Origin: Manganibacter manganicus
GTDB taxonomy: Bacteria > Pseudomonadota > Alphaproteobacteria > Rhizobiales > Rhizobiaceae
Direction: 5' to 3'
Assembly (NCBI RefSeq): GCF_002075885.1
Contig: NZ_MDET01000002.1
Coordinates: 92,469 to 156,468 of the forward strand
DNA: 64,000 nt
The notes under the pieces are model-generated. The model was not told the DNA's origin and made no database searches. It was given only the letters and a program-made list of their open reading frames with translations. Below are positions 33,144-41,677 of the stretch, in pieces; position 1 is the stretch's first letter, and every line of letters starts with the position of its first letter. The position numbers and the translations under genes were made by a program.

Positions 33144-33977
33144 ATGCTTATTGCCCAGATCAGCGACTTCCATATCCGCCCCGAAGGCCAGATGGCCTAT
33201 GCCGGGCTAGACACCAACGCCATGGCGCGCCGCGCCGTGGCGACGATTACGGCGCTCGACCCCGCGCCTGACTGCGTGCTGGTGACCGGCGACCTCGCCG
33301 ATTGCGGACGCGCGGAGGAATACGAGATCGTCGCGGACATTCTTTCCACTCTGCCGATGCCCGTCTTCGTCATTCCCGGTAATCATGATCGCCGGGAAAC
33401 CATGCGCGACGTGCTGGCGCCGACCTTCCCCTATCTGCGCCAGGCCGACGATTTCCTTCATTATGCAATCGAGGATTTCCCCGTCCGCCTGATCGGCCTC
33501 GACACGGTGCTTGCGGGCGAGGATGGCGGCGCCATCTGCGCGGCGCGCGAAGCTTGGTTTGCCGCCCGGCTTGCCGAAGGCGACGGCCAGCCGACGCTGG
33601 TTTTCATGCATCATCCTCCCTTCCGCGTCGGCGTATCCGGCATGGACATAATGATGTGCGATGTCGGCGCTGGTTTTTCCGACCTGATCCGCAAGCATGC
33701 TGAGATCGAGCGTGTGACATGCGGGCATTATCATCGCCCGATCACCACGCGCTATGCAGGCACGATCGGTTTGGTCGCGCCCGGCATCGCGCATCAGGTG
33801 GCGCTCGACCTGCGTCCAGGCGAACCCAATCGCTTCATCATGGAGCCGCCCGGTTTTGCGCTCCACGCCTGGGCGCCGGAAACCGGCCTGATCACCCACA
33901 TCGCACCAATCGGAAATTTCGGGCCGAGTCGCGATTTCGTGCTCGACACCGCCTATCCTGGAAAGAACGACCAATGA
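33144..33977 (+). CDS. GpdQ-like glycerophosphodiesterase
   Basis: This 277-residue metallophosphodiesterase keeps all seven GpdQ metal ligands at the same residue numbers known for the Enterobacter enzyme: D8, H10, D50, N80, H156, H195 and H197. GDLADCGRAEEYE, VIPGNHDRRET, FMHHPPFRVGVSGMD, TCGHYHRP and a GIAHQV segment also parallel GpdQ. GpdQ hydrolyses glycerophosphodiesters to glycerol 3-phosphate and an alcohol, among other diesters. No signal peptide is seen, so it acts on imported substrate. The stop overlaps the phosphatase gene start (ATGA). Confidence 0.92.
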   Translation: MLIAQISDFHIRPEGQMAYAGLDTNAMARRAVATITALDPAPDCVLVTGDLADCGRAEEYEIVADILSTLPMPVFVIPGNHDRRETMRDVLAPTFPYLRQADDFLHYAIEDFPVRLIGLDTVLAGEDGGAICAAREAWFAARLAEGDGQPTLVFMHHPPFRVGVSGMDIMMCDVGAGFSDLIRKHAEIERVTCGHYHRPITTRYAGTIGLVAPGIAHQVALDLRPGEPNRFIMEPPGFALHAWAPETGLITHIAPIGNFGPSRDFVLDTAYPGKNDQ

Positions 33978-34756
33978 GCCGCTATACCGATCTTCTGGAT
34001 GCCGCCGAAACCGTCGCGCAGCGGGCAGCAAATACGCTTGTAGCCATGCGCGATCACCAGCTTGACGTGACCCGCAAGGAAGGCCTCGACATCGTTACCA
34101 CAGCCGATCTTGCCTCCGAACGTATCATTCTGGACGGCCTCAGGTCACTGACGCCGGATGCCGCCATTCTGTCCGAAGAGGCGGGCGAAAGCGGCCCCGC
34201 CGGCGGTTCGCGCTGGATCGTCGATCCGCTGGACGGAACAGTGAACTATGCCGCCGGCCTGCCGTGGTTCTCAGTCACCATGGCCTACCAGGAAGGCGGC
34301 GTGACGCGCCTCGGCCTCACGCTGTCACCGGCGGCGGGCCTGAAGGCGCGCTTTTGCGAAGGTGAGTTGGCGACGGTTGACGGTCGGCAGGCGAAGGTGT
34401 CCTCGACGAGCCGCTTGGCGGATGCCGTCATCGGGGTCGTGCTGACTTCGCATTTTTCAGAGGACGAGGTTCGCCGCACCGCCGAGATCATCCGCCGACT
34501 CGGCAATGTTGCGCGCGGCGTACGCATCATCGTCTCGGGCGCATACGAATTCTCCACGATCGCGTCGGGACGGCTCGACGCTACCGTCTCCATCAAGGCC
34601 GACATCGTTTCCTACGCCGCCGCCATGCCGCTTCTGCGGGCCGCCGGCGGACGGGTGACCACGCTCGACGGACATGACGCTGCGGACGGCGACACCGTCA
34701 AGATCGCATCCAACAGTCTGCTGCACGCCGAACTTTTGGCCTGCATCGATAGATGA
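33974..34756 (+). CDS. Inositol-monophosphatase-family protein
   Basis: This 260-residue protein has the Mg2+-dependent phosphatase motifs of the IMPase family: DIVTTADLASER, EEAGE at 68-72, and DPLDGTVNY at 84-92. The C-terminal WDxAA motif is altered to KADIVSYAAAMPLLRAAGG, keeping the Asp but losing the Trp. Members hydrolyse inositol phosphates or related sugar phosphates. It is translationally coupled to the GpdQ-like gene and next to the inositol operon, so a role releasing inositol or glycerol from a phosphomonoester is plausible. A chromosomal suhB presumably exists elsewhere. Confidence 0.9.
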   Translation: MSRYTDLLDAAETVAQRAANTLVAMRDHQLDVTRKEGLDIVTTADLASERIILDGLRSLTPDAAILSEEAGESGPAGGSRWIVDPLDGTVNYAAGLPWFSVTMAYQEGGVTRLGLTLSPAAGLKARFCEGELATVDGRQAKVSSTSRLADAVIGVVLTSHFSEDEVRRTAEIIRRLGNVARGVRIIVSGAYEFSTIASGRLDATVSIKADIVSYAAAMPLLRAAGGRVTTLDGHDAADGDTVKIASNSLLHAELLACIDR

Positions 34757-34884
34757 AGCAGTTGAGCCTCAGTTCTTCGTGGCTGTAGACCGCAGCACCA
34801 AGGAAGTATCGTCAGGCGTTTCCACAAAGACTTCATGTGGCGGAGGTCCTTCGCAATTGGGCAACGCGCGGACACCTTCTGTCA

Positions 34885-35724
34885 TCACCTGTCAGCCGGG
34901 CTTTCATCGGCCGGCGCGTTCAAGAGCCATTCATGCTCAGGCGCGTTGTGGAACTTCCACGTCCGCTTCGGCCCCGCCATGACATTGAGATAATACAGAT
35001 CGTAGCCGTGGCAGGCGGCACAGGGGTGATAGCCCTTGGGCACCAGCACCACGTCGCCATCCTCCACCGCCATCACCTCGTCCAGACCGCGTACGCCATT
35101 GGCCTCCGCGTCGGTATAGACACGCTGGAAAGCAAAGCCCTGAGCCGGGTCGAGGCGGTGATAATAGGTCTCTTCCAGATAGGATTCGACCGGCAAATTA
35201 TCGCGGTCATGCTTGTGCGGTGGATAGGAGGAGGTGTGGCCGCCTGGCGTGATAACCTCGACCACCAGCAGCGAATCCGCAGGCTCGTCCTCGGGAAGTA
35301 TATTGGTGACATAACGGGTGTTGGTGCCTTTTCCGCGCACCTCCTGCCCCAGCGTGTCGGGCGCGATGACGCGCGCCGGCAAGTTGCCGCCGAGGCCGGG
35401 CGCGGAACAGACGGCAAGCTCCAGTTCCGTTTCTGCGGTTACCGACCAGTTGGAGCCTTGCGGCACATAGATCGACCACGGCTTGCCGTCGAAGGGCGAC
35501 ATGCGTTGGCCGAGAATGCCGAATTCCCTCCCGGCCGCGTCAGTTCTGCCCCTGCCGGTGATGAATACCAGGCAAACTTCGCGCGACCCGGTTTCGGCCG
35601 AGACCGCCTCACCGGCCTTCAATCTGTGCAGATCGAACCCGACATAGGTCCAGCCGGCGCTTTGCGGAGTGACATGCGCGATACGGCCGTGGCCGCGATT
35701 TGCCTTGACGAGCAGGTTCGTCAT
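34885..35724 (-). CDS. iolB: 5-Deoxy-glucuronate isomerase
   Basis: This 279-residue cupin-fold enzyme converts 5-deoxy-D-glucuronate to 5-dehydro-2-deoxy-D-gluconate in myo-inositol breakdown. Present are the N-terminal TYVGFDLHRLKAGEAVSAET, the metal-binding SSYPPHKHDRDNLP and EETYYHRLDPAQGFAFQRVY segment, and GYHPCAACHGYDLYYLNVMAG. GGAGG six bases upstream selects ATG 35724 over an ATG at 35739. It is the last gene of iolC-iolD-iolE-iolB and converges with the phosphatase gene. Confidence 0.96.
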   Translation of the reverse strand: MTNLLVKANRGHGRIAHVTPQSAGWTYVGFDLHRLKAGEAVSAETGSREVCLVFITGRGRTDAAGREFGILGQRMSPFDGKPWSIYVPQGSNWSVTAETELELAVCSAPGLGGNLPARVIAPDTLGQEVRGKGTNTRYVTNILPEDEPADSLLVVEVITPGGHTSSYPPHKHDRDNLPVESYLEETYYHRLDPAQGFAFQRVYTDAEANGVRGLDEVMAVEDGDVVLVPKGYHPCAACHGYDLYYLNVMAGPKRTWKFHNAPEHEWLLNAPADESPADR

Positions 35725-35735
35725 AGTTGCCTCCA

Positions 35736-36653
35736 TCATTTGTCGGGAAACCCTTGGATTTCCACGGTGTAACCGGCTGCAGCCATCACCCGCATCAGTT
35801 CCTTGTGACCGATCTGAGCCATCTTCAGCGGCGGGTTCTTTTTCGGATCCTGCTCCGCCTCGACCACGAACCAGCCCTCATAACCGTGTTCGGCCAGTTT
35901 CCGCACGATTGCGGCAAAATCGAGCGAACCGTCGCCCGGCACGGTAAAGGCGCCGAGCGCGACGGCATCGAGGAAGGATTGCCTTTCCCAGTCCAGTGCG
36001 TCGATAACCGGCTGGCGGATATCCTTCACATGGACGTGGCCGATGCGCTTGTGATGCCTGTCGATGGCGCGCAGCACGTCGCCGCCGGCGAAGGCGAGAT
36101 GTCCGGCATCGAGCAGCAGCGGGATGCCTTCGCCGGAGTTCTTCATGAAGCTATCCAGTTCATGCTCGAACTGCACGACGGCGGCCATATGGTGATGATA
36201 GGCAAGCGGCATGCCCTCTCCCGCGCACCATTCGCCGAATTCCGTCACCTTGCGGGCATAGGCTTTCATCTCTGCGTCGGAGAGCACCGCCTTTTGTGCC
36301 AGCGGCTTCGTCCGGTCGCCCTGGATCGAGCGGCCGACCTCGCCGTAGACAATGCAGGGGGCACCGACCGCCTTGAACAGCGCGATCATCGGCGCGATGC
36401 GGTCCTTGTTCGCCGACAGGTCCTCGACCGTCAGCGTGCCGGAGAACCAGCCGCCGCACAGCGTCACGTCCGCTTTTTTTAAGATCGGCAGCATGACATC
36501 CGGATCGTCCGGAAAGCGGCGGCCCTTCTCCATGCCGGTGAAGCCGGCCGAGCGGGATTGCCGCAGGCATTCCTCCAGCGACACGTCGTCGGAGAGTTCG
36601 ACAAGGTCGTCGTTCCACCACGCGATGGGCGACATGCCCAGTTTTGCCTTCAA
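35736..36653 (-). CDS. iolE: Myo-inosose-2 dehydratase
   Basis: This 305-residue TIM-barrel enzyme dehydrates scyllo-inosose (2-keto-myo-inositol) to 3D-trihydroxycyclohexane-1,2-dione, using a divalent metal. Family signatures are KLGMSPIAWWNDDLVELSDD, MPLAYHHHMAAVVQ, LLLDAGHLAFAGGD, HVHVKDIR and FVVEAEQDPKKNPPLKMA. The Glu, Asp, His and Glu ligands of the AP-endonuclease-2 fold are in place. It lies 11 bp before the iolB start. Confidence 0.97.
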   Translation of the reverse strand: MKAKLGMSPIAWWNDDLVELSDDVSLEECLRQSRSAGFTGMEKGRRFPDDPDVMLPILKKADVTLCGGWFSGTLTVEDLSANKDRIAPMIALFKAVGAPCIVYGEVGRSIQGDRTKPLAQKAVLSDAEMKAYARKVTEFGEWCAGEGMPLAYHHHMAAVVQFEHELDSFMKNSGEGIPLLLDAGHLAFAGGDVLRAIDRHHKRIGHVHVKDIRQPVIDALDWERQSFLDAVALGAFTVPGDGSLDFAAIVRKLAEHGYEGWFVVEAEQDPKKNPPLKMAQIGHKELMRVMAAAGYTVEIQGFPDK

Positions 36654-36689
36654 GATGATCTCCCGTACTCTCTTTCCGCCTGATCCGGC

Positions 36690-38540
36690 TCAATCGCCGA
36701 CGTGCTGCGCCTTGCGCTTTTCCTCATACTCTTTGCGCGCGGCAACGACTTGCGGGCGCGACGAGACTTCCGGCACGGCGACATCCCACCAATGGCCGCC
36801 GGCCTCGGTCGAAATCAGCGGGTCCGTGTCAATGACGATAACGGTTGTGCGCTCGTTCGCCTTTGCCGCCGCCAGCGCCGTTTCCAACTCGGAGATGGAC
36901 GACACCTTCTGCGCAATCGCACCGAGGCTGGCAGCGTGCGCCGCAAAGTCGATGTCGGGCAGCGTCTCGTGGCGCGCGTCTTTGAGCAGATTGTTGAAAT
37001 TGGCGCCGCCGGTAGCCATCTGCAGCCGGTTGATGCAGCCGAAGCCACGATTGTCGAGGAGCACGACGGTGAGTTTCAGCCCAAGCATGACCGAGGTGGC
37101 AATCTCGGAATTGAGCATCAGGTAGGAGCCGTCACCGATCATGACGACGACCTCCTTGTCCGGCCGCGCCATCTTCGCGCCGAGCGCGCCGGCGATCTCG
37201 TAGCCCATGGTCGAAAAACCGTATTCGGCATGGTAGGAGCCGGGCGTTCCGGCCTGCCACAATTTATGCATTTCGCCCGGCAGCCCGCCGGCAGCATGCA
37301 GTGCGATGACGTCGAAACCCATGGCACGTTGCACGGCGCCGATCACCTGCGCATCCGATGGCAGAGCGGCATTGGCCGGCGCAGTCGCTTTGCCGGCTTC
37401 GGCTTGCCATTCGGCCTTGCCCCTGACGGCGCCGTCGGTCCAGGCAGCGGACGCCGCCCAGCCTTGCAAGGCGTCCGTCAATTCCATCAGCCCTTCCTTC
37501 GCATCCGCCACCAGCGGCAGCGCCTGGTGCTTGCCTGCGTCGAAGGGCTGGACATTGAGTCCGATGAGGGTCTTCCCCTCACCCTTGAACAAGGCCCACG
37601 AACCGGTGGTGAAATCCTGCAACCGCGTTCCCACCGCCAGCACGACGTCGGCTTCCTCGGCCAGCCGATTGGCGGCCGAAGTGCCGGTGACACCGATGGC
37701 GGCCATGTTGAGACGGTGATCGTCCGGCAATGACGACTTCCCGCCCTGCGTCTCGCAGATCGGGATGCCGGTTGCCTCGACGAAGCCTGCCAGCGCAGCG
37801 CAAGCGCCTGAATAGAGCACGCCGCCGCCAGCGACGATCAGCGGCTTTCTGGCTGTTTTCAGCGCGGCCACCGCAGCAGCCAGTTCGTCACGGTCCGGCC
37901 GCACCCGGCGTGGTGCCCACAAACGCTCGTCGAAGAAGCTCTCGGGATAGTCGTAGGCTTCCGCCTGCACGTCCTGGCACAGCGCCAGCGTCACCGGGCC
38001 GCAGTCTGCCGGATCGGTCAGCACCTGCATGGCGCGGTTCAGTGCCGGCACGATCTGCTCGGGCCGGGTGATGCGGTCGAAATAACGCGATACGGGCTTA
38101 AAGCAGTCGTTGACGGTGACGGTACCGTCGGAAAAGTCCTCGGCCTGCTGCAAGACGGGATCGGGAATGCGATTGGCGAAGACGTCGCCGGGCAGGAGCA
38201 GCACCGGCAGCCGGTTGACGTGCGCAACGGCGGCGGCCGTCACCATATTGAGCGCGCCGGGGCCGATGGAACTGGTGGCGGCCATGAAGCGGCGGCGAAA
38301 ATTGGCCTTGGCATAAGCGATGGCCGCATGCGCCATCGCCTGCTCGTTGTGGGCGCGGAAGGTGGGCAGCGTCTCGCGCTCGCCGTAAAGCGCCTCGCCC
38401 AGCCCGGCGACATTGCCGTGCCCGAAGATCGCCCAAACGCCGCCGAAGATCGGCACAGTCGTGCCGTCAATCGCAGTCATCTGCCGGCTCAGAAAACGGG
38501 TGAGCGCCTGTGCCATGGTGAGACGAATGGTTTTCGTCAT
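36690..38540 (-). CDS. iolD: 3D-(3,5/4)-trihydroxycyclohexane-1,2-dione hydrolase
   Basis: This 616-residue thiamine-diphosphate enzyme opens the inositol-derived ring to give 5-deoxy-glucuronate. The three TPP-enzyme domains are visible: an N-terminal PYR domain (GGVWAIFGHGNVAGLGEAL), a central domain (RKPLIVAGGGVLYSGA), and a C-terminal PP domain with GDGSYLMLNSEIATSVMLG followed by LLDNRGFGCINRLQ. The PYR-domain Glu and conserved GHGNVAG favour IolD over acetolactate synthase. It lies 18 bp after iolC and 36 bp before iolE. Confidence 0.97.
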   Translation of the reverse strand: MTKTIRLTMAQALTRFLSRQMTAIDGTTVPIFGGVWAIFGHGNVAGLGEALYGERETLPTFRAHNEQAMAHAAIAYAKANFRRRFMAATSSIGPGALNMVTAAAVAHVNRLPVLLLPGDVFANRIPDPVLQQAEDFSDGTVTVNDCFKPVSRYFDRITRPEQIVPALNRAMQVLTDPADCGPVTLALCQDVQAEAYDYPESFFDERLWAPRRVRPDRDELAAAVAALKTARKPLIVAGGGVLYSGACAALAGFVEATGIPICETQGGKSSLPDDHRLNMAAIGVTGTSAANRLAEEADVVLAVGTRLQDFTTGSWALFKGEGKTLIGLNVQPFDAGKHQALPLVADAKEGLMELTDALQGWAASAAWTDGAVRGKAEWQAEAGKATAPANAALPSDAQVIGAVQRAMGFDVIALHAAGGLPGEMHKLWQAGTPGSYHAEYGFSTMGYEIAGALGAKMARPDKEVVVMIGDGSYLMLNSEIATSVMLGLKLTVVLLDNRGFGCINRLQMATGGANFNNLLKDARHETLPDIDFAAHAASLGAIAQKVSSISELETALAAAKANERTTVIVIDTDPLISTEAGGHWWDVAVPEVSSRPQVVAARKEYEEKRKAQHVGD

Positions 38541-38558
38541 CGCCTTCCTCCCTACCCT

Positions 38559-40484
38559 TTATGCCGCCGCACGGCCACGCGCCGCAAGCCACGCGCGGGT
38601 TAGCCTGTCGAAACGGGCTGCCATGTCGGCAATCGCCTCCTCGTCCGATATCGTGCCAGAGAACCACTTTTCGGCAGCATCGATGAACAGGGTGCGACCG
38701 ACGGCGAAACCCTTGACGAGCGACACGTCCGCAGTTGCGGCGAAGGCCAGTTCCAATTCGTCCTGCGGCGCCTCCAGCCCCAGCAGGACGACACCGCGAC
38801 ACCACGGATCGTGCTTCACAATGATTGCCTCTATGGCTTTCCACGCATTGGGTGAGTTCTGCGGCTCCAGCTTCCACCAATCCGGCCTGATGCCGAGTGC
38901 ATAGAGTTCCTCCAGAACGCGCGGAACGGTCTCCTCATTCACCGGCCCACTCTTCGAAGCAATGATCTCGATGAGCAATTCCCGCTTCACCTTGCGGGCG
39001 GCATCGAACAGGGCGCGTAATTTCTCCTGCTGCTCCTGTTTCAATGCGGGTGGATCGTCCGGGTGGTAAAAGCACAGGCACTTGATGCAGTGGGTGACCG
39101 GCCAATCGATCAGTTGCGAACCGATGTCCTGGGAAAACTCGAAACGCAACGGCCGCGAACCCGGCAATTCCACAGGCCGCCCCAGCCAGGTGAAAGGATG
39201 TCGGGCGAATTCGAACAGCGCCTCACGTCCATGTTTCTCGTCGATCAGCATGCCGTAGCCTTCACGGCCAGCAGCAATTCTCGCCGCCGCCTTCACTGCC
39301 AGCACCTTGAACGCATTGATGCGGGAAAACTCGGCGCCGGCCTTTTGCGCCACCGCTTCGAGTTGGACGCGATGGTCACAGGCGAAGGCCATCAGCGAAG
39401 GAGTTTCCCGCCGCCGCGTGGTCGCCCAATGGATGTGGGCTATCGCCTCATCCTTGCGCAGCGCATGGTGCTTGCTGCCATGCTCTAGGAAGAAGGTCAG
39501 TTCCTCGAAGGTCGGATATTCCGGCGCGCACAGCAGGCGCGACACCGCAAAAGCACCGCAGGCATTGGCCCAGGTGGCCGCCGTCTCAAGGCTCTCGCCA
39601 CCCAGCCAGCCGCGCAGGAAGCCCGACATGAACGCGTCACCGGCACCAAGGACATTGTAAACCTCGATCGGAAAGCCCTTTCCGACAATGCCGTCTTCGA
39701 GATCGTCGGGGATCGGACCATCATAAACGATGCAGCCCATGGCGCCACGCTTGAGCACAATGGTGGCCTGCGACAACGCACGGATCGTCTTCAGCGCCGC
39801 CAGCAGATCGCCCTCGCCTGAGGCAATCAGCACTTCTTCCTCGGTGCCGACTATCAGGTCGCACTCCGGCAGCACCGCCTTCATTTCGGCCGAAACGCGG
39901 TCCGACTTCACATAGCGGCCGAAGCCTTCCGCGTGCCCGCCAAGCCCCCACAGGTTCGGTCGATAATCGATGTCGAAGACGACCTTGCCACCGCCTGCCT
40001 TGACGATGCGCATCGCCTTGCGCTGCGCCTCGGCAGTGTTTTTTCGCGAAAAATGCGTGCCCGTCACCACAACCGAACGGGCCGAAGCGACGAAAGCCTC
40101 GTTCACATCGTCGGGCTCCAGCGCCATGTCGGCACAATCGGTGCGCACGAAGATCATCGGCGACACGCCCTCGTCCTCGACCGACAAAAGCACCAGCGCG
40201 GTCAAGCGGTCGGGATCGGTCTTGAGTGCGGAGACCGAGATGCCTTCGCGTATGAGTTGCTCACGGATGAAGCGGCCCATCTGCTCGTCGCCGACCCGCG
40301 TCAGCAATGCCGACTTCAGGCCGAGCCGCGCGGTACCGACGGCGATGTTGGCCGGGCAGCCGCCGACCGACTTGGCAAAGGAGGCAATATCCTCAAGCCG
40401 CGAGCCTATCTGCTGGCCGTAGAGATCGACTGAAGCACGCCCGATGGTGATAACGTCAAGCGCGGTATCGACAGCTTCACTCAC
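38559..40484 (-). CDS. iolC: Bifunctional 5-dehydro-2-deoxygluconokinase / DUF2090 aldolase-like protein
   Basis: This 641-residue fusion has a PfkB sugar kinase (about 1-325; DVITIGRASVDLYGQQ, NVLGAGDAFMSGFLRGWLGG) that phosphorylates 5-dehydro-2-deoxygluconate, and a DUF2090 domain (about 330-640; SLMAFACDHRVQLEAVAQK, KCLCFYHPDDPPALKQEQ), thought to cleave the phosphorylated product. No separate iolJ is seen, fitting the fusion. A GTG start at 40484 follows GGGAGG at good spacing and gives the usual (M)SEAVD N-terminus; the GTG at 40490 abuts the SD. First gene of the catabolic operon. Confidence 0.95.
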   Translation of the reverse strand: MSEAVDTALDVITIGRASVDLYGQQIGSRLEDIASFAKSVGGCPANIAVGTARLGLKSALLTRVGDEQMGRFIREQLIREGISVSALKTDPDRLTALVLLSVEDEGVSPMIFVRTDCADMALEPDDVNEAFVASARSVVVTGTHFSRKNTAEAQRKAMRIVKAGGGKVVFDIDYRPNLWGLGGHAEGFGRYVKSDRVSAEMKAVLPECDLIVGTEEEVLIASGEGDLLAALKTIRALSQATIVLKRGAMGCIVYDGPIPDDLEDGIVGKGFPIEVYNVLGAGDAFMSGFLRGWLGGESLETAATWANACGAFAVSRLLCAPEYPTFEELTFFLEHGSKHHALRKDEAIAHIHWATTRRRETPSLMAFACDHRVQLEAVAQKAGAEFSRINAFKVLAVKAAARIAAGREGYGMLIDEKHGREALFEFARHPFTWLGRPVELPGSRPLRFEFSQDIGSQLIDWPVTHCIKCLCFYHPDDPPALKQEQQEKLRALFDAARKVKRELLIEIIASKSGPVNEETVPRVLEELYALGIRPDWWKLEPQNSPNAWKAIEAIIVKHDPWCRGVVLLGLEAPQDELELAFAATADVSLVKGFAVGRTLFIDAAEKWFSGTISDEEAIADMAARFDRLTRAWLAARGRAAA

Positions 40485-40538
40485 CCGCACCTCCCGGCTT
40501 TCCGCGTCTCAACAGCCAGCCACGCCGGCACTTCTTTA

Positions 40539-40584
40539 ATGAAATATCAATTCCATTCCGTGGTCAATATAGAACGTACGTTCT
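40539..40584 (-). promoter_or_regulatory. iolC promoter region with candidate IolR site and a second palindrome
   Basis: On the minus strand TTGACC (40567-40562) and TTTCAT (40544-40539) are 17 bp apart. GGAA-TTGATA-TTTC (40554-40541) overlaps the -10 and differs by one base from GGAA-N6-TTCC, the IolR motif reported in Sinorhizobium meliloti. Upstream lies a separate perfect 14-bp palindrome AGAACGTACGTTCT (40571-40584). Confidence 0.6.
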
Positions 40585-40617
40585 CAAACCGTTCAGGACG
40601 TGTCGTCGCAATCTATG

Positions 40618-41475
40618 CTATGCGTCGATGCCGCGTTCGCGGCGCTTTTCCGCCACGGAGACAGCAAGCGCCATGGCCAACGCCATGGTTGCCGAAAGCG
40701 ATCGGAAACCAGCAAAATCCGCCTCCGCCACCTCAAACCAGACCTTCGCGACCTGCGCCAATGGGGAGAAGGCGCTGTCCGTGATTGCAACGACCGGCAC
40801 GTCCTGCTTTGCCATCGCGCGAGCCTCATCGACGGTGGCAGACGCATAGGGCGAGAACGAAATGGCGATGGCGGCGTCCCGCGGCGTGGCGAAGCCGATC
40901 ATCTCGGCATCCAGACCGCCAGCCGATTCGATGAGTTGGCTTCGGATCTTCAGCTTGCCCAGAGCGTAGGCAAGGTAAGAGGCGACGGGATAAGAGCGCC
41001 GCTTGGCGAGGATATAGACGGTGTTGGCATCGGCCAGCAGATCGATAGCCCGTCCCAGATGCACTTCGTCGATGCTGCGTGCGATATCGGCCAGCGACGT
41101 TGACGCCGCCGTTACGAAGCTGTCGAAAACGGCGCGATGGCCCGCACCGGAATCCGCCTTGGCACGCAACGTCGAAAGCCGCTCGTCATAGGAGGATGTG
41201 CGCTCGCGCAAGCGCTCACGGAACACCGACTGCAAGGCCGTGAAGCCGTCGAAGCCAAACTGCTGGGCAAAACGCACGAGGGTCGAGGGTTGCACGCCGG
41301 CCAGGGTCGCGATGCTGGCAGCGGTGCCAAAAGCAATGTCATCGGGATTGTCGAGCGCATAAGCGGCGACCTGGGCGATGCGTTTGGGCAGACTTTCGCG
41401 CCGCTCCAGAATTGCGGCGCGCAGAGACTCGAAATCGCGGGGCGCCGCCATCCCCATGGTATCGCTATCGCTCAT
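40618..41475 (-). CDS. iolR: RpiR/MurR-family regulator of inositol catabolism
   Basis: This 285-residue repressor-type regulator has an HTH_6 domain (about 17-95; LPKRIAQVAAYALDNPDDIA, GVQPSTLVRFAQQFGFDGF) and a SIS sugar-isomerase-like sensing domain (about 130-265; ANTVYILAKRRSYPVASYLA, AIAISFSPYASATVDEA). In S. meliloti the homologue IolR represses iol genes and responds to an inositol-derived intermediate. It lies just upstream of iolC on the same strand and divergent from the inositol ABC genes, so it can control both. Assignment as iolR is by family and position. Confidence 0.9.
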   Translation of the reverse strand: MSDSDTMGMAAPRDFESLRAAILERRESLPKRIAQVAAYALDNPDDIAFGTAASIATLAGVQPSTLVRFAQQFGFDGFTALQSVFRERLRERTSSYDERLSTLRAKADSGAGHRAVFDSFVTAASTSLADIARSIDEVHLGRAIDLLADANTVYILAKRRSYPVASYLAYALGKLKIRSQLIESAGGLDAEMIGFATPRDAAIAISFSPYASATVDEARAMAKQDVPVVAITDSAFSPLAQVAKVWFEVAEADFAGFRSLSATMALAMALAVSVAEKRRERGIDA

Positions 41476-41588
41476 TCTTTTCCCCTTCCGCGAGACAATG
41501 CCGGGATTTTTTGCGCCCGTCGAAATTCAGCAACGACAGGATAAGTGCAAGCGCGAAATGCCCGCCCGGTTTCATTCCCTACGGCCGC

Positions 41589-41622
41589 TTGACGCGTTCA
41601 CCTGAAATGGAATATATAATCC
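41589..41622 (+). promoter_or_regulatory. Promoter and candidate IolR site for the inositol ABC operon
   Basis: TTGACG (41589-41594) and TATATA (41613-41618) are spaced 18 bp. GGAA-TATATA-ATCC (41609-41622) overlaps the -10 and matches the GGAA-N6-TTCC motif except one base. This placement suits repression of the binding-protein operon by the divergent iolR product. Confidence 0.6.
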
Positions 41623-41677
41623 AAAAAGTATCACTTTGGTAGATAAATTCCAAGCAAGCGTCTCTCGGGAGGAGAAC

